A DNA stretch of 64,000 nt from Abelmoschus esculentus (lineage: Eukaryota > Streptophyta > Magnoliopsida > Malvales > Malvaceae), in contig JAUCBN010000020.1 in NCBI GenBank assembly GCA_035048815.1, positions 4,099,501 through 4,163,500 of the forward strand, written 5' to 3'. The notes beneath the pieces were generated by a model. That model had not been told where the DNA came from. It worked only from the letters and a program-made list of their open reading frames with translations, and did no database searches. The translations under genes were made by a program, and so were the position numbers. Position 1 is the first letter of the stretch. Each line of letters begins with the position of its first letter. Positions 46,448 through 58,425 of this stretch are shown piece by piece.

Positions 46448-47498
46448 TGTTGGGCTTGATGTGGCTCGATGAATAACCGATATAGCTTGCCAAGTGATGG
46501 AGAATAGGCTAATTTGGGTGGTTGTTGTGGAAGCAAAAATTGGACAATAAACCCAAGGATTTATAGTGGTTCGGTCAGGCCTACATCCACTACCTTAGCT
46601 TCCCACTTCACTAAGAATCTCTTCCTTTTGAGGGCAAAGGGCTAACCTGACAAACCTTGACTCAAACCCGAATCAAGCATCCAAAGTTCACAACCCGAAC
46701 TTTGGGAATCCTCTCAAACAAGAGATAATCTTAAGCAAACTTTGATAATCCTTCTAACAAGGCTAATTTTTTGCAACTAAGCTCTCACCCAATCCTAAGA
46801 AGCTTGAGCATACATATACATTAAGCTCACAAGTGTTGTCTACCCAAAAATGTGAGAATTAAGCTCTAAGACAATTCTTGAATCATAATGTTGTATACAA
46901 TGAAGCATTAGTCTTCTCTTGATGCTTGAGGCTTCCTTTTATCATCCTAAATCATGATCTAGCCGTTTATAGCCGTTGGAGATGTTTTGGAGCCGTTTGG
47001 AGCTAATTTCAAGGCATATTTCTTCTTCTGGTGCAGGCGGTATCGATACCCCTAAGACTGGTATCGAAACACACTCTTTGGGAAATAGCCGTTGAACCTG
47101 CAATAAGAACAGGTATCGATACCAGTATCGATACCGCTCCTAGCCGTTGGGGGTTTTCATAAAATCGCTTTGACCATTGGGGGTGTATCGAAACATGGTT
47201 CAAAACCAAACATTACAGTGGTGAAAAGGTATCGATACCAGTATCGATACCACTATATTTTTGCCTTTGAAAACATGTCATTGAAGAACAGGTATCGAAA
47301 CACCTTGAAGGTGCATCGAAACACCTGGGTTAAAAACCCTTCTTTGGTTTCTTTAAATCATTTAAAACATATTTAAAATCTCTCTAAAACATCTTAAATA
47401 TATTTTCAAGTATTTTGGACATAAGAAACATTTTTGAAGTCTTTTCAAATTAGTCCAAAACTATTTTTCAATTATTATATCAAAACATTAGTTCTACA
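46448..47498 (-). repeat. 3' LTR of copia-like element
   Basis: 1051 bp, starting TGTTGGGCTTGATG and ending TTAGTTCTACA. It is followed by ATCTCCCACTTTTTG, whose reverse complement is a purine-rich tract at the LTR edge. It holds a cluster of GGTATCGATACC palindromes at 47039-47330. Confidence 0.87.
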
Positions 47499-47922
47499 AT
47501 CTCCCACTTTTTGATATAATAAAACCAAATTGAAAAATTGTTTTTGAGATTGCTCCCCCTTTGTGAAATAAACTTTGAATAAGAGAAATAAGGATATCAA
47601 AACATTGAAGCTCCCCCTTACTTATTAAACCATTTGAAAAATCAATTTTTCACAACATTCTCCCCTTTTTTGTTATATCAAAAATGGTTCAAACCAGGTT
47701 TGAAAAAATTTAAAGCTCATAACATAGGAGAGTTTTAAAATGTCAATTGTTTTAAAATCAAATGTCAAAACTTAGTTTATGAAAACAAAAGACTCCCCCT
47801 TACTCAAGGCATCATTAGATGTTAGTCCAACATATATGATAATCTAGTTTAAGCAAAAGATAAACAAAATTAAAGCTAAAAACTAGATTTTACCACACTT
47901 GAATCAAAGGTAGGATGTGAAG

Positions 47923-49252
47923 TGTCGCGTGTCAAAAGTGCGCATTTAGTGCAAGTGGACACATCGAAAGTAATAAGTGATAAGCATTTATCGGATTATC
48001 GTCTCCACAGGGACTGGTAGACTTAATATGTCTACTTCGTCTTCTTGTTCTGTAGAAGGAAGTAAAATAAAACACAAGTGATTGATGTTTGATTTAACTA
48101 AACTAAAATACTAAGCAAAGTAAAGAAATTGAATATTAGAGAGAGATGGGTCAGGATCCAGTTGCGTTGTATTGTGGAATTGATTGACTCGTCTCTGCTC
48201 AATGCAATCGTATATCACTGCCTCGGCAGCACTATAGTTTACTGCCTTGGTAGCGACGATACTTGTCCGTCGCGGCAATCCCTTGCTCGTGGGTAGACTT
48301 TACCAAAGTTCGGCAAAGTGTCCTTGAATGACTCCTCTTATCCCTAAGTTAGAGTGCTGTTGATGACTAGTCCTTGATGATACCTCCCGGCGTGAACCAA
48401 TTATACTCACCAACCAATCTCACACTTCTTTTAGCCGCTGAAACTCTTAACCTATCCCTAGGCCGAGTTAGTATTTCGCGATTGAAACACCGTATTTACC
48501 CCTTTCGTGAACCTAACTCTCCCGAGTCTAGATAAATGGATTACTCACAAACTTCCCTCCCGGGCTTGAATGCAAGAACAAGGAATAACAAAGGATAAGC
48601 AAACCTTGATAATTTTATTGCATTGAAACAAAGACAAAGTACAATCTCCTCTCACATATACTAAGCAACCTTCACCTAAACCCTAAAAAAGCTTAGAACA
48701 TAATGGAGAGGAAGAAAACAAGTTATGAGTCGGCTCTTTTTCTCTAGGTATTCCGTGTATATTACATTGGATGGCTAGGTCTTTATATAGGCTAGACCTA
48801 GGGCAAACCTTTCCTAAGTAGAATACAACTTGGAGTATGGAACAAGTCATATACATAATTAAAATATTTTCAAGTTTAATTCGGCTAAGGGGGCTTTCCC
48901 GCGTGGCCTTGTCTTGGGCTTTTCCTCATGCTAGCCAGCTCCGATCCATGGGCTTTAAGTCCAGAAACGTCCCTTGGATTTTTGTCTTCCAATCGCCTAT
49001 AGTTTTGCTTCCTGGCTCTCAGCTGTTGCCTCGACATCAAGTATTGCCTCGGCCTTGTCGCTGCCGCGGCACTGGTTCTCCTGCACAGATATGAAAATGC
49101 AGTAAAACGTGCCTTTTATGTAAATATTATCTCTATAAGCATAACTTCTAAATATATCGCATTAAGTACATGCATTGGTTCAAGTGGGTGTAAATTCGGT
49201 AATTAATGCCAACAAAAGGTGTAAAAAGTGATAGTGCGTTGAGCACTTATCA
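47923..49252 (-). repeat. Solo family A LTR inside the copia-like element
   Basis: 1330 bp, TGTCGCGTGTC to GAGCACTTATCA, flanked by TGAAG at 47918-47922 and 49253-49257. It interrupts the noncoding part between gag and the 3' LTR. This gives an order: family D, then the copia-like element, then family A. Confidence 0.93.
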
Positions 49253-49607
49253 TGAAGCCTTCTTCAAGTGTCCTACTTGTGTGTATGGAGCTCCCCCTTA
49301 ATCTTGCACTTTGTTGCTCATACCTCCATCACACCTAAAATAAGACAATCAAGTAATTTTTGGTATCCAAATTGCTTTGGATCCTTTAACATTAGTAGCA
49401 CATAATTTAGTCCCCTTAGGAATCTATTTTTCAATTTCATCCTTTTTGATTGAAGTTATTAGTCCTTTTGGAACCCAAACACTTCTAAAACATTTTCCAT
49501 CAATAAATCTAGGGGCACTAGATTGTCTCATGTTAAATTTGATTTTCCCAAATCATTTTTCTTTTAAAGTTTTTTGGAAATCAAATCTTTTTCCTTTTTA
49601 AGATCAT

Positions 49608-50828
49608 CTAAAACAACTTGATGATCTTTTTCATCTTTTGAAGCAAATTTTGTAAATCAGAAACTTTAAGCTCAAAATCTTTTAATTTTGCTTCAAATTC
49701 AAAATTGGTTTTTGAAAGCAAATTATTTTGTAATTTAAGCTTTGAAATCATGTTTTTGTTTTTACAAAATGAAATCTTAAATTCAAAAGCCAATTTATCA
49801 TAGGCTTCTTGTAACTCATCAAATGAATATGAATTTGAACAAGATGAGTTAGAAGTTACCTCCCCCTCATTGAGGGCCATCAAGCATAGGTTGGCTTCTT
49901 CATTTTCGGTGGAGTCCTCATCACTCCAAATAGCCACATATGCTTGCTTCTTTGAAGATGATCCCTTCATGATAGACTTGTGGGAATCCTTCATCTTCTT
50001 GTTTGATTCGTGTTTTGAGGATTTCTTACTTTTATTCCTCACGAATCGATCGAAATCTATGAAGAGTTGGGCAAGCTCTTCATCTCCTTCGCTATCCTCC
50101 TCACTTGAATCTTCAAGGTGGATGCTCTTGGAGGATTTGAGAGCAACGGTGTTGACATTTACACCAAGCTCTTGAACCTTCTTCTTCCCCGTCAATCTAA
50201 TCTCTTCCTTCTTCTTCTCCTCTTCTCTTCCTTTCATCATAATTTGATGTGTGGGGAGGGACCCCATGAGTTCATCAAGCTTTAGAGTCTTGAGATTTTT
50301 GGCTTCAATGATGGCAGTCCTTTTCGAGTCCCATGACTTGGTGAGTGAATAGATAAGCTTACGAACAAGCTTCTCCTCCGGAATGATCTCTCCATATCCT
50401 CTAAGTTCATTGGTGATGGTGGAGAATCGATCGAACATCTTTGCTATGTCCTCTTCCGGATTCATCTTGAAGTTCTCATACTCTTGGTTGAGGAGTCCAA
50501 TCTTGGTCTCCTTTACTTCGTTTGTTCTCTCGTATGTGACTTCTAGCTTGTCCCAAACTTCCTTGGCACTTTCACAAGAAGATATCTTCTCATAGATGCT
50601 TGGATGGAATGCACAAACAAGAATGTGCAAAGCCTTGGAATTAAGCACCATCTTCTTGCGATCTTCCACGCTTCATTCCGCCTTGGTTCCTTTTGGAACA
50701 AACGGTCCATCTTCAACTATATCCCATAGCTTATAATCTCTTGAATTGATGAAATACTTCATCCTTATCTTCCATTGGGAGTAGTTGGACCCGTCAAAGA
50801 AAGGAGGCTTATCAATGGATTGCGCCAT
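49608..50828 (-). pseudogene. Copia-type Gag (UBN2-like) of the gag-only element
   Basis: Starts MAQSIDKPPFFDGSNYSQWK at 50828, the usual opening of plant Ty1/copia Gag, with YKLWDIVEDGPFVP. One in-frame TGA at 50673-50675 interrupts it. Then LVCAFHPSIYEKISSCESAKEVWDKLE, LNQEYENFKMNPEEDIAKMFDRF, ELRGYGEIIPEEKLVRKLI and a charged tail with a predicted coil (NLLSKTNFEFEAKLKDFELK). No zinc knuckle CCHC is visible in the readable part. At about 406 residues it is near a full Gag. With only one stop it is better preserved than other ORFs here. Confidence 0.85.
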
Positions 50829-50906
50829 GAGTTGTCGGTTGATCGGTAATTGGTCGAGCTCACCAGATCTTCTCAATAGGATGTTAATCCTGCTCGATTG
50901 AGCCTC

Positions 50907-50918
50907 GCTCTGATACCA
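50907..50918 (-). other. Primer-binding site, initiator-Met type
   Basis: Plus-strand GCTCTGATACCA is the complement of TGGTATCAGAGC, the standard Ty1/copia primer site, two bases before the 5' LTR at 50921. Confidence 0.88.
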
Positions 50919-50920
50919 AT

Positions 50921-51986
50921 TGTTGAGCTTGATGTGGCTCGATGAATAACCGATATAGCTTGCCAAGTAATGGAGAATAGGCTAATTTGGGTGGTTGTTG
51001 TGGAAGCAAAAATTGGACAATAAACACAAGGATTTATAGTGGTTCGGCCACACCTACATCCACTACCTTAGCTTCACACTAAGGATTTCCCAAATTCACT
51101 AAGAATCTCTTCCTTTTGAAGGCAAAGGGCTAACCTTACAAACCTTGACTCAAACCCGAATCAAGCATCCAAAGTTCACAACCCGAACTTTGGGAATCCT
51201 TTCAAACAAGAGATAATCTTAAGCAAACTTTAATAATCCTTCTAACAAGGCTAATTGTTTGCAACTAAGCTCTCACCCAATCCTAAGACACTTGAGCATA
51301 CATATACATTAAGCTCACAAGTGTTGTCTACCCAAAAATGTGAGAATTAAGCTCTAAGACAATTCTTGAATCATAATGTTGTTTACAATGAAGCATTAGC
51401 CTTCTCTTGATGCTTGAGGCTTCCTTTTATCATCCCAAATCATGATCTAGCTGTTTATAGCCATTGGAGATGTTTTGGAGCCGTTTGGAGCTAATTTCAA
51501 GGCATATTTTTTCTTCTGGTGCAGGCGGTATCGATACCCCTGAGACTGGTATCGAAACACACTCTTTGTGAAATAGCCGTTGAACCTGCAATAAGAACAG
51601 GTATCGATACCAGTATCGATACCACTCCTAGCCATTGGGGGTTTTCATAAAATCGCTTTGACCGTTGGGGGTGTATCGAAACATGGTTCGAAACCAAACA
51701 TTACATTGGTGAAAAGGTATCAATACCAGTATCGATACCACTGTATTTTTACCTTTGAAAACATGTCATTGAAGAACAGGTATCGAAACACCTTGAAGGT
51801 GTATCGAAACACCTAGGTTAAAAACCCTTCTTTGGTTTCTTTAAATCATTTAAAACATATTTAAAATCTCTCAAAAACATCTTAAATATATTTTCAAGTA
51901 GTTTGGACATAAGAAACATTTTTGAAGTCTTTTCAAATTAGTCCAAAACTATTTTTCAATTATTATATCAAAACATTAGTTCTACA
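50921..51986 (-). repeat. 5' LTR of copia-like element
   Basis: 1066 bp, TGTTGAGCTTGATG to TTAGTTCTACA. Very similar to the left copy; differences are a few substitutions and an extra block near 51080. Palindrome cluster at 51529-51810. Confidence 0.88.
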
Positions 51987-51991
51987 AATCC

Positions 51992-53160
51992 TTTTGGTGG
52001 AAAATAATGATATTTTAGACGAGGTGCTATGTGAGATTTTTATGGGGCTTGGATGTTTTTTTACTCTTTTCTTATAAAGCATCTTGTATATTTGTGTGTG
52101 TTGTATTAAGAGATCTGATTTCAATATCTATATGGGTTAATTGGTTAGATTTAAAAGAATATATGAGTACAAATCTTAGCTATTGTATAGATGTTTAATT
52201 CAAAATTTGATTTTGAGAAAGTCTTGTTGCATTGATGACTCAACCAACCCTAAATTGTTTGAATGTGTTATATGCATTTTTCTTAGATTTGGATATATTT
52301 AAAGTTTATGAGGAAGCGGACAAGTGTGTTGATGTTATAGTTCATAAATAAATTCTTAATTATTGAATCAATGGTTCTGTTTGATAACATTTTCTAAAAC
52401 TAATTACAGTGCATTAAATTGTTCATAGTTTTGGAGCTTTGTATTAGACTTTGTCTTGTAAATTGTGATTTCTTTGTAGAAGTTAACAAGTAAGAATTTT
52501 ATATCTTTTAGTTGGTAATACTTAGAGACAAATAAAGCTACAATAGTAAATTTATTTAACGTTCAGTCTCACGGTAAGTTTATGTTCAGTTAAATGTTCA
52601 ACTGCTTTCTTTATGTAGTAATATTGATTGTGTTTGGAATGTTTGAGATAACTAAAAATATGAAAGTATCTTCTAGACTTAAAATTATTTGGAATAAGGG
52701 ATTAAACCTTCTGTTCTAAAATAAATGGGTTGTTAGTCATCATATCATGCATGATATTATGTATCTGCTTTACTTTATTCATGATATATATGATGTTGGT
52801 TGAGTGGCGGTGTACCCTCTGAGTTTCTGTAGCTCAATGTTTTGAAATTTATTTTTGTGCGTAGGCTAGATGAAGTCGGAATCGGAGGAGCACTATTAAG
52901 GTTGAAATTTCAGCATCGACTTAGTGTCAGAGTACATATTATTTGATGTATTGGGCTAGTACTTGTTAAACCCTATGTATTTTAACTCTTATTTATTTTG
53001 AGTTGAATGTTTTTAAATGAAACTCCAACTATTTTGAATTACTTGGACTTATGTTCGGATTTGAATTTAAATTCTAATGGACTTGTTTTGAATTGGATTG
53101 TTAATTTGGTCTTGGATTGATTTTAATGGGCTTGAAGCCAAAATTTTTGAAATACGGGTA
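51992..53160 (+). repeat. Family D repeat after the copia-like insertion
   Basis: Matches 106-142 and then 16510-16866 without a break at GACGA-GGTGC, so this is the pre-insertion site of A1. After 52350 there is no copy elsewhere in the window until the shared 3' block near 52812. No gene. Confidence 0.6.
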
Positions 53161-54177
53161 CCCATAACCTTATATGTCTTATATAAAATATTTTATGTCT
53201 TATATGTTATTTTATAACATATTTATAACTAATAAACTATTCAATAAAATATCGAGTATAATTTTGTCTTATATGTCATTTTATAACATATTTATAACTA
53301 ATAAATTTTCATCTTAAAAGTAGGTTTTTCAATACTTTATCCAAAAGTCTATGCATAAAATAAAAGTCCTAATTCTAATGGAAATTAAACTCTAATAATA
53401 ATTTATATTAAAGTATTATTTAATATATGTATATCCACTATAAATAAACATATTCATAACACATTTATTAAATTTTTTTTTCTTATAAATAGTCTTAACA
53501 CATAAGGTAATATCTATTTTTATATATTTTTAATTATTTAACAATAACATATATTACAAACAAAATGATTTAAATTTTAGTCTCTTTAAATCAATATTAT
53601 CTATTTTTTAATTTTTTAACAAATTTAATTTATAATTCTACTTAAAGAACATGAATAAAAAGGACTTAAAAAAAGACGACGCTCTTAATGATTTTAAATT
53701 TTATCATCTAAAAAGTAAAAAAAAATAATAATTTAATCAAACATATTTATTTAAATATATTTACTTAAAAAATAAAGATAGTATTTTTTTTTATTTTTTT
53801 TATTTGAACGTTGACCTTGTAAGGTTGAAATCAAAGAATCTGATTCTTAATTTTAATATCTTAATATTTAAATATGCAAAAAAGAAATTAAATATTAGTA
53901 AATATCCGGTAGGTGTAGTTCGAGGGATTAGTCTTTAGTTAAGCAAAAAAGCCAAATTCGTTAGCTTAGTGTTGAAATACAACCCTATCGATTATTTTCT
54001 CCAAATCCCTTCAATTCATTTGGTATCGCCATGGGTCTGCTTAATTTCCTTTCAATTCATCTGGGTATTCCTCAGAATCCACAAACACGCGCTGCTTCTG
54101 ATTGATTCTCGCGTACCCATAACCTTAGCCCCTCTGACGTTCCTCTACAAATATACGAAGTATATACGTATCTGTTT
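53161..54177 (+). other. AT-rich upstream region of the host gene
   Basis: No ORF or repeat element recognised except a near-perfect direct repeat (TTATAACATATTTATAACTA at about 53212 and 53281). The 200 bases before the ATG at 54178 are richer in C and T and likely contain the 5' UTR. A clear TATA box close to the start is not evident, so I do not call a promoter. Confidence 0.5.
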
Positions 54178-56611
54178 ATGGCTTTTAGGTGTTCTGCTCC
54201 AATTTCTCACGTCGCCTCTCCCCTTTCTTCTTCATTTCAGTTCCGGGTATGTCCTTTCTTCATTTAGCCAAGAATTTAGTGGGTTTGAAATAACAGAAAA
54301 GAATAGCATGTGATTTATAGTGTTTGTGTTGCATTTCAGTAGATATTCTGATCTGGGAACTCTTGGAGTTTTTTTAGCCTTGAAAAATAGAAAAAATAAA
54401 TGTTTTTTTTTGTTTAATTGCTGATGTAAAGAGCATGCTTAGATTATTCTGTGTTAGACTTTCTATTCAAAGTAATTAAGCTATGTTTTTTCAAGGAATT
54501 TTGTTGAATTTGACATCATGTAATTCCATTTTAGGGTTATTGAAAGCGTTCAAAGATAGCTATTAGCTTAAAAAGCCCATTGTTGTTTTCATATCACGTA
54601 TTTTGCTATCCAGGTAAGCTTGTTAGGAAGACCTTATAATGACCAGCGAGAGAGGACTGAGCATACCAGAAATGCTAAAGGTAGTTTCTTTAACTAATTG
54701 CATAAAAAAACTAGTCTGAAAATTTAGCTCAAGGTGTGGGATTTGACCCTTTTTTATGCCTTTGAATCGCTTTCTTTTATCGTGTAAATGTCCCAAATCC
54801 GAACATATTCGCCCACTATATTTTAGTTGACTATAGCTGTAGATTCAGATTATCCTCCATTTCAAATTTTAGAATAGCAATGTAATCAGGTCGTATTAGC
54901 AATGGTTTTGAAAATTGACTCCTGTCATAAGTTCTTACTTAATGCCACTTCTTACTTATAGTGCTGAAGTTGAAGGGGTTTCAAAGGAGACAAAATGTAC
55001 TTTTTGCTGCTTTCAAGGACCAATCTCAGTACGCTGAGATCAAACCTGTTGATTCAGAAATGCTACAAGATGATCCTGAAGAGATAACCCCGGTTGGCTT
55101 GCCATCTATTCAGTTTGAAGGAAGTGATGGAAGACCAGGTTTTATTTCATTTTATAATCGCCCATACAAAAGAGATGGTGAAGTCATTTCTAATGTGCAG
55201 AGGAATCAGAACAGCTTGCTATGGTTTATCGGTCCTGCAGTTCTTGTGGCCTCTTTCATTTTACCCTCACTTTATCTGCGTAAAATACTTTCAACCATAT
55301 TTGAGGACTCCTTACTAACAGGTGAGTGCAATGACATACTCCTTACCATATTTGTGTAAGAGAGACTCCCTCTTTCGTTATTTTTGGCTCCTTCTCTTAC
55401 TCTTGATTTGAATTTGACACTTAAGCAACCTAATGGAGAACATGAAACATGCAATTATATTCAAGTTTTTCAGGGGATAGAGGCTTTTGATTCTCTTCCT
55501 CACTTTCCCCTCTCTCCCACTTGGTGTATGTATCATATCTTTGTGTTTATTAAAGGTGGTTCTAACCATGAAATTTGGGGAAAATTTTAAATGGTTAAGA
55601 CTAATAAGTAATAACCTTTTAAGAACACTTACAATTTGTTGGGATGAATGGAGTTATTTGAAACTCAGTGGTTGGAGTGCAATTTGATCTATTAAGCTGA
55701 CATCAAGCAGATCAGGGCAGGGACACAAGAGAATTGAAAATAAACAAAGTTTTAAGAAAATAGAAATTCTATATTCAGAAGAGAGTGCACTCTATTATTT
55801 AACTTGATGCTATGGTAGTTTTAGATGTACATGCAGATGATCTGTTAAACTTGAATACTGGTTCTCCTTGTTTTTGTGTTGTACAGAGATAAATTTAATC
55901 CTTCTCTAAATAGCCTGCTCTTCTCTGCTACAGATTTTCTCATATTGTTCTTCACGGAAGCACTTTTCTATTGCGGTGTTGCTGTTTTTCTTCTGCTAAT
56001 TGATTGCCTATGGAGGCCTACTGGGCCAGATTCTGCAGCAGAAATCTTGGCCCCTCACTTGGGTCAACGTATCTCTTCAGTTGCTACTCTTGTGCTTAGT
56101 CTCATTATTCCCATGGTGACGATGGGACTAGTGTGGCCCTGGACTGGCCCCGCTGCATCTGCTACTCTAGCTCCTTACCTGGTTGGTATTGTCGTACAGT
56201 TTGCCTTTGAGCAGTATGCAAGATATAAGAAGTCGCCTTCATGGCCTGTCATCCCGATAATCTTTCAAGTAAGAGCTGTTCTGACTTAATTTATGTCTCC
56301 CTTTCTCAGAGTATTGTTGTTAATTGGATAGTTCTTGTCCTTTATAAATATGTGTTTGATGTTATTCATCTTAATTGACTTCTTTTCTACCTCAACAGGT
56401 TTACAGATTGCATCAACTGAATAGAGCTGCTCAACTAGTGACAGCCCTGTCATACACAGTGAGAGGTGCTGAAATGACGACATACAACTTGGCGATAAAC
56501 AGCTCTTTGGGAACCCTTTTGAATGTACTCCAGTGCCTTGGGGTTATCTGCATTTGGTCACTCTCGAGTTTCCTCATGAGGTTCTACCCTTCCACTTCCA
56601 GGATTACATAG
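54178..56611 (+). CDS. Conserved plant membrane protein, probably plastid-targeted; five exons
   Basis: Exons: 54178-54246, 54614-54680, 54962-55321, 55934-56268, 56399-56611; all introns GT-AG. Phases fit throughout (0, 1, 1, 0) and total 1044 nt, 347 residues plus stop. The start MAFRCSAPISHVASPLSSSF is a Ser-rich, acid-poor N terminus typical of a chloroplast transit peptide. A soluble stretch follows (QYAEIKPVDSEMLQDDPEE, then a Gly/Pro-rich RPGFISFYNRPY). About five hydrophobic spans lie near residues 130-151, 168-190, 214-235, 240-258 and 314-336. An alternative acceptor 22 bp upstream of exon 4 (after GTACAG) would give an early stop. I recognise no catalytic motif and cannot name the family; plastid envelope or thylakoid location is inference. 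It is the only plausible intact host gene here. Confidence 0.83.
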
Positions 56612-58425
56612 CACATGGAATGCATTTCATGTTTAAGGTCAGCTAAACTGTCAGTACGTGTTATTTTTCTTGAAGATTGCATTGCTTTAATTTTACTAAC
56701 TGTAATTAAATATATCAGATTCGGTTTATGATTTTTGGTTACTCTCTGCTGCAATTCTGAACAGAAAGGGTTTTGAAATCACCTTAATCGAAGCACATAT
56801 CGAAAAAGGTTACTTTTGAGCATCTTGGAACACAGGTTTTACATGCTGAACAAAGCAAGAGCAATTATGATTGCCATGCTGCTTTGTACTTAGTTGAGTT
56901 TGCGTAGGGCCTCATCTGACTACCGTACAATCAAAACATTGAACATCATTTGTTTTTTTCATTTGTTGAAGAACATGAAATCCCAACTGTATATTGATGA
57001 TTTAACTTTGAAGAGGGAGTTTTTTTTTTACATGAAAATAACACATGAAATTTTGGTATGCATACTGCAGTGCAGTGTGTGTAATCACTAATTTTATCTA
57101 GGGTTATAAATCCAATTTTATTTTTTGTTTTAGTTTCTTTTATTTCCAATATTGGGCTGTTATCATTAAAATATATATTAATATATATATATATATATGT
57201 ACAAAAACATTACCATATTATATATACACACTATGTTTTGAAAAATAAAAAAAAATGTATATATTATTTGCCCTTAATTTCGTTTTTATTGTCCTTTTAG
57301 CTTTGGTTTTGGTTACATCTTGCCATTATGTCATGTTAATTTATAAATCAAAATTGTAATATATATATATATATATATTACATATTTGTTTTAATCTTTA
57401 TTATTATTTCTTTTTACTACTAGTGTTAGTTTCGGTCTTTTTTATTTGTTTTTTTACATATTTGTTTTCATCTTCTTTTTTTTTTTGCTTTCCTTTTTAT
57501 TTATTTGATATATTTCTATACATTAACAATTAAATAAAAACTAAAGTTTATTAAATAAGCATATCCATAATAATAGAACAGACCAAAATTTATAATAAAA
57601 CAAAACCCATGAATATATTATAGTCCATTTATAAATAAAAACCCAAACTTTTTATTACAAGCCCAGAATATATAACATAAGCTCATTTCTTTAGCCCACA
57701 TGTCAAGCACATTTTGTTAACTCAAAGCTAAACCCTAACCATCTGTTTTATCATTCACGTAGTCACGTCTCAGCCGTCAGATCTAGATTAGATATGACGG
57801 TCTAGATATAACAGATGAAGCCTTCTGAAATTTTCACTCGCCGCACGGGCTAATATTTCGGCTCTCCCATGCATGAGTGACGGCCACGCTCGCGAAAAAA
57901 AAACATAAACGAAAAGCAATACAAAGATTTTTAGAGGTATATGAGTCATCGTTTTCTCCAAGTTGCATGCAAACATAAACGAAAAGCTAAAAGTTTAAGT
58001 TTTTTTCTTTACCTTTATTATGTTTTTCGTCGCTTAAGCTTTCATCGATCGATGATAATCCCAAGTCTTTCAGGCCTTCAAGGGTGAATCAAAGAGAGGA
58101 AGTTTCTTGTTTGAATTTTTGTTCGTTTAATTTTGAAATAAAATATTTTTTTTCAGATTTACAAAAGAAAAGTGAAGTTTTGGTTTCTGATTTTGAAAAT
58201 GACGAGAAAAGAGATTTTCTTTTTGAATTGGGAGGTTGGTTACGTCTCGTTGACCGCCGCTAGCGACGACCGTCGTGGCTATTTTCTGAAAAATAGGCGA
58301 CGAAATATGGGTTTATGAACGCTTTCTGGGTTTGGGAGGATAGAGTTCATCCAAATTCCTAGAACACATGAGAGAATAAGGGGCTTTGATTTATTTCGAA
58401 AGAAACAAATGAATAAAGGGGTTAT
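56612..58425. other. 3' flank of the host gene and intergenic DNA
   Basis: 56612 to about 57000 is likely the 3' UTR, with no unambiguous polyadenylation signal. AT dinucleotide runs lie at about 57176-57199 and 57359-57379. A 17-base direct repeat AACATAAACGAAAAGC occurs at about 57903 and 57973. No other gene or known element is seen; the minus ORF at 57788 is not convincing. Confidence 0.5.

Larger units (their letters stand above)
46448..51986 (-). mobile_element. Gag-only Ty1/copia-like element (non-autonomous)
   Basis: LTRs at 46448-47498 (3') and 50921-51986 (5'). The target duplication AATCC is at 46443-46447 and 51987-51991. The initiator-Met-type PBS is at 50907-50918. One gag ORF is present, and nothing resembling protease, integrase, RT or RNase H. 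The uninterrupted paralogue at 101-125 preserves the empty site. A solo family A LTR is inserted inside it at 47923. Confidence 0.88.
44519..53160 (+). repeat. Family D LTR-like repeat containing a copia-like insertion
   Basis: Starts TGTAACACCTAAAAAATATC. It contains an internal tandem duplication (44519-46440), the copia-like element (46448-51986), the stretch paralogous to 16510-16866 (from 52022), and a 3' block GTACCCTCTGAG/AGCTCAATG/GTGCGTAGG near 52812-52865 like that of family E. The right end near 53160 is approximate, and part of 52730-53160 might instead belong to an older family E copy. No ORF. Confidence 0.5.

Noticed and set aside
55876..55933. Extending exon 4 of the host gene upstream to about 55876
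   Set aside because: Joining at the earlier acceptor gives an in-frame TAA within eight codons; the CTACAG acceptor before 55934 keeps the frame.
57788..57976. 62-residue minus-strand ORF
   Set aside because: No similarity recognised, no neighbours or promoter signs, and typical chance length.
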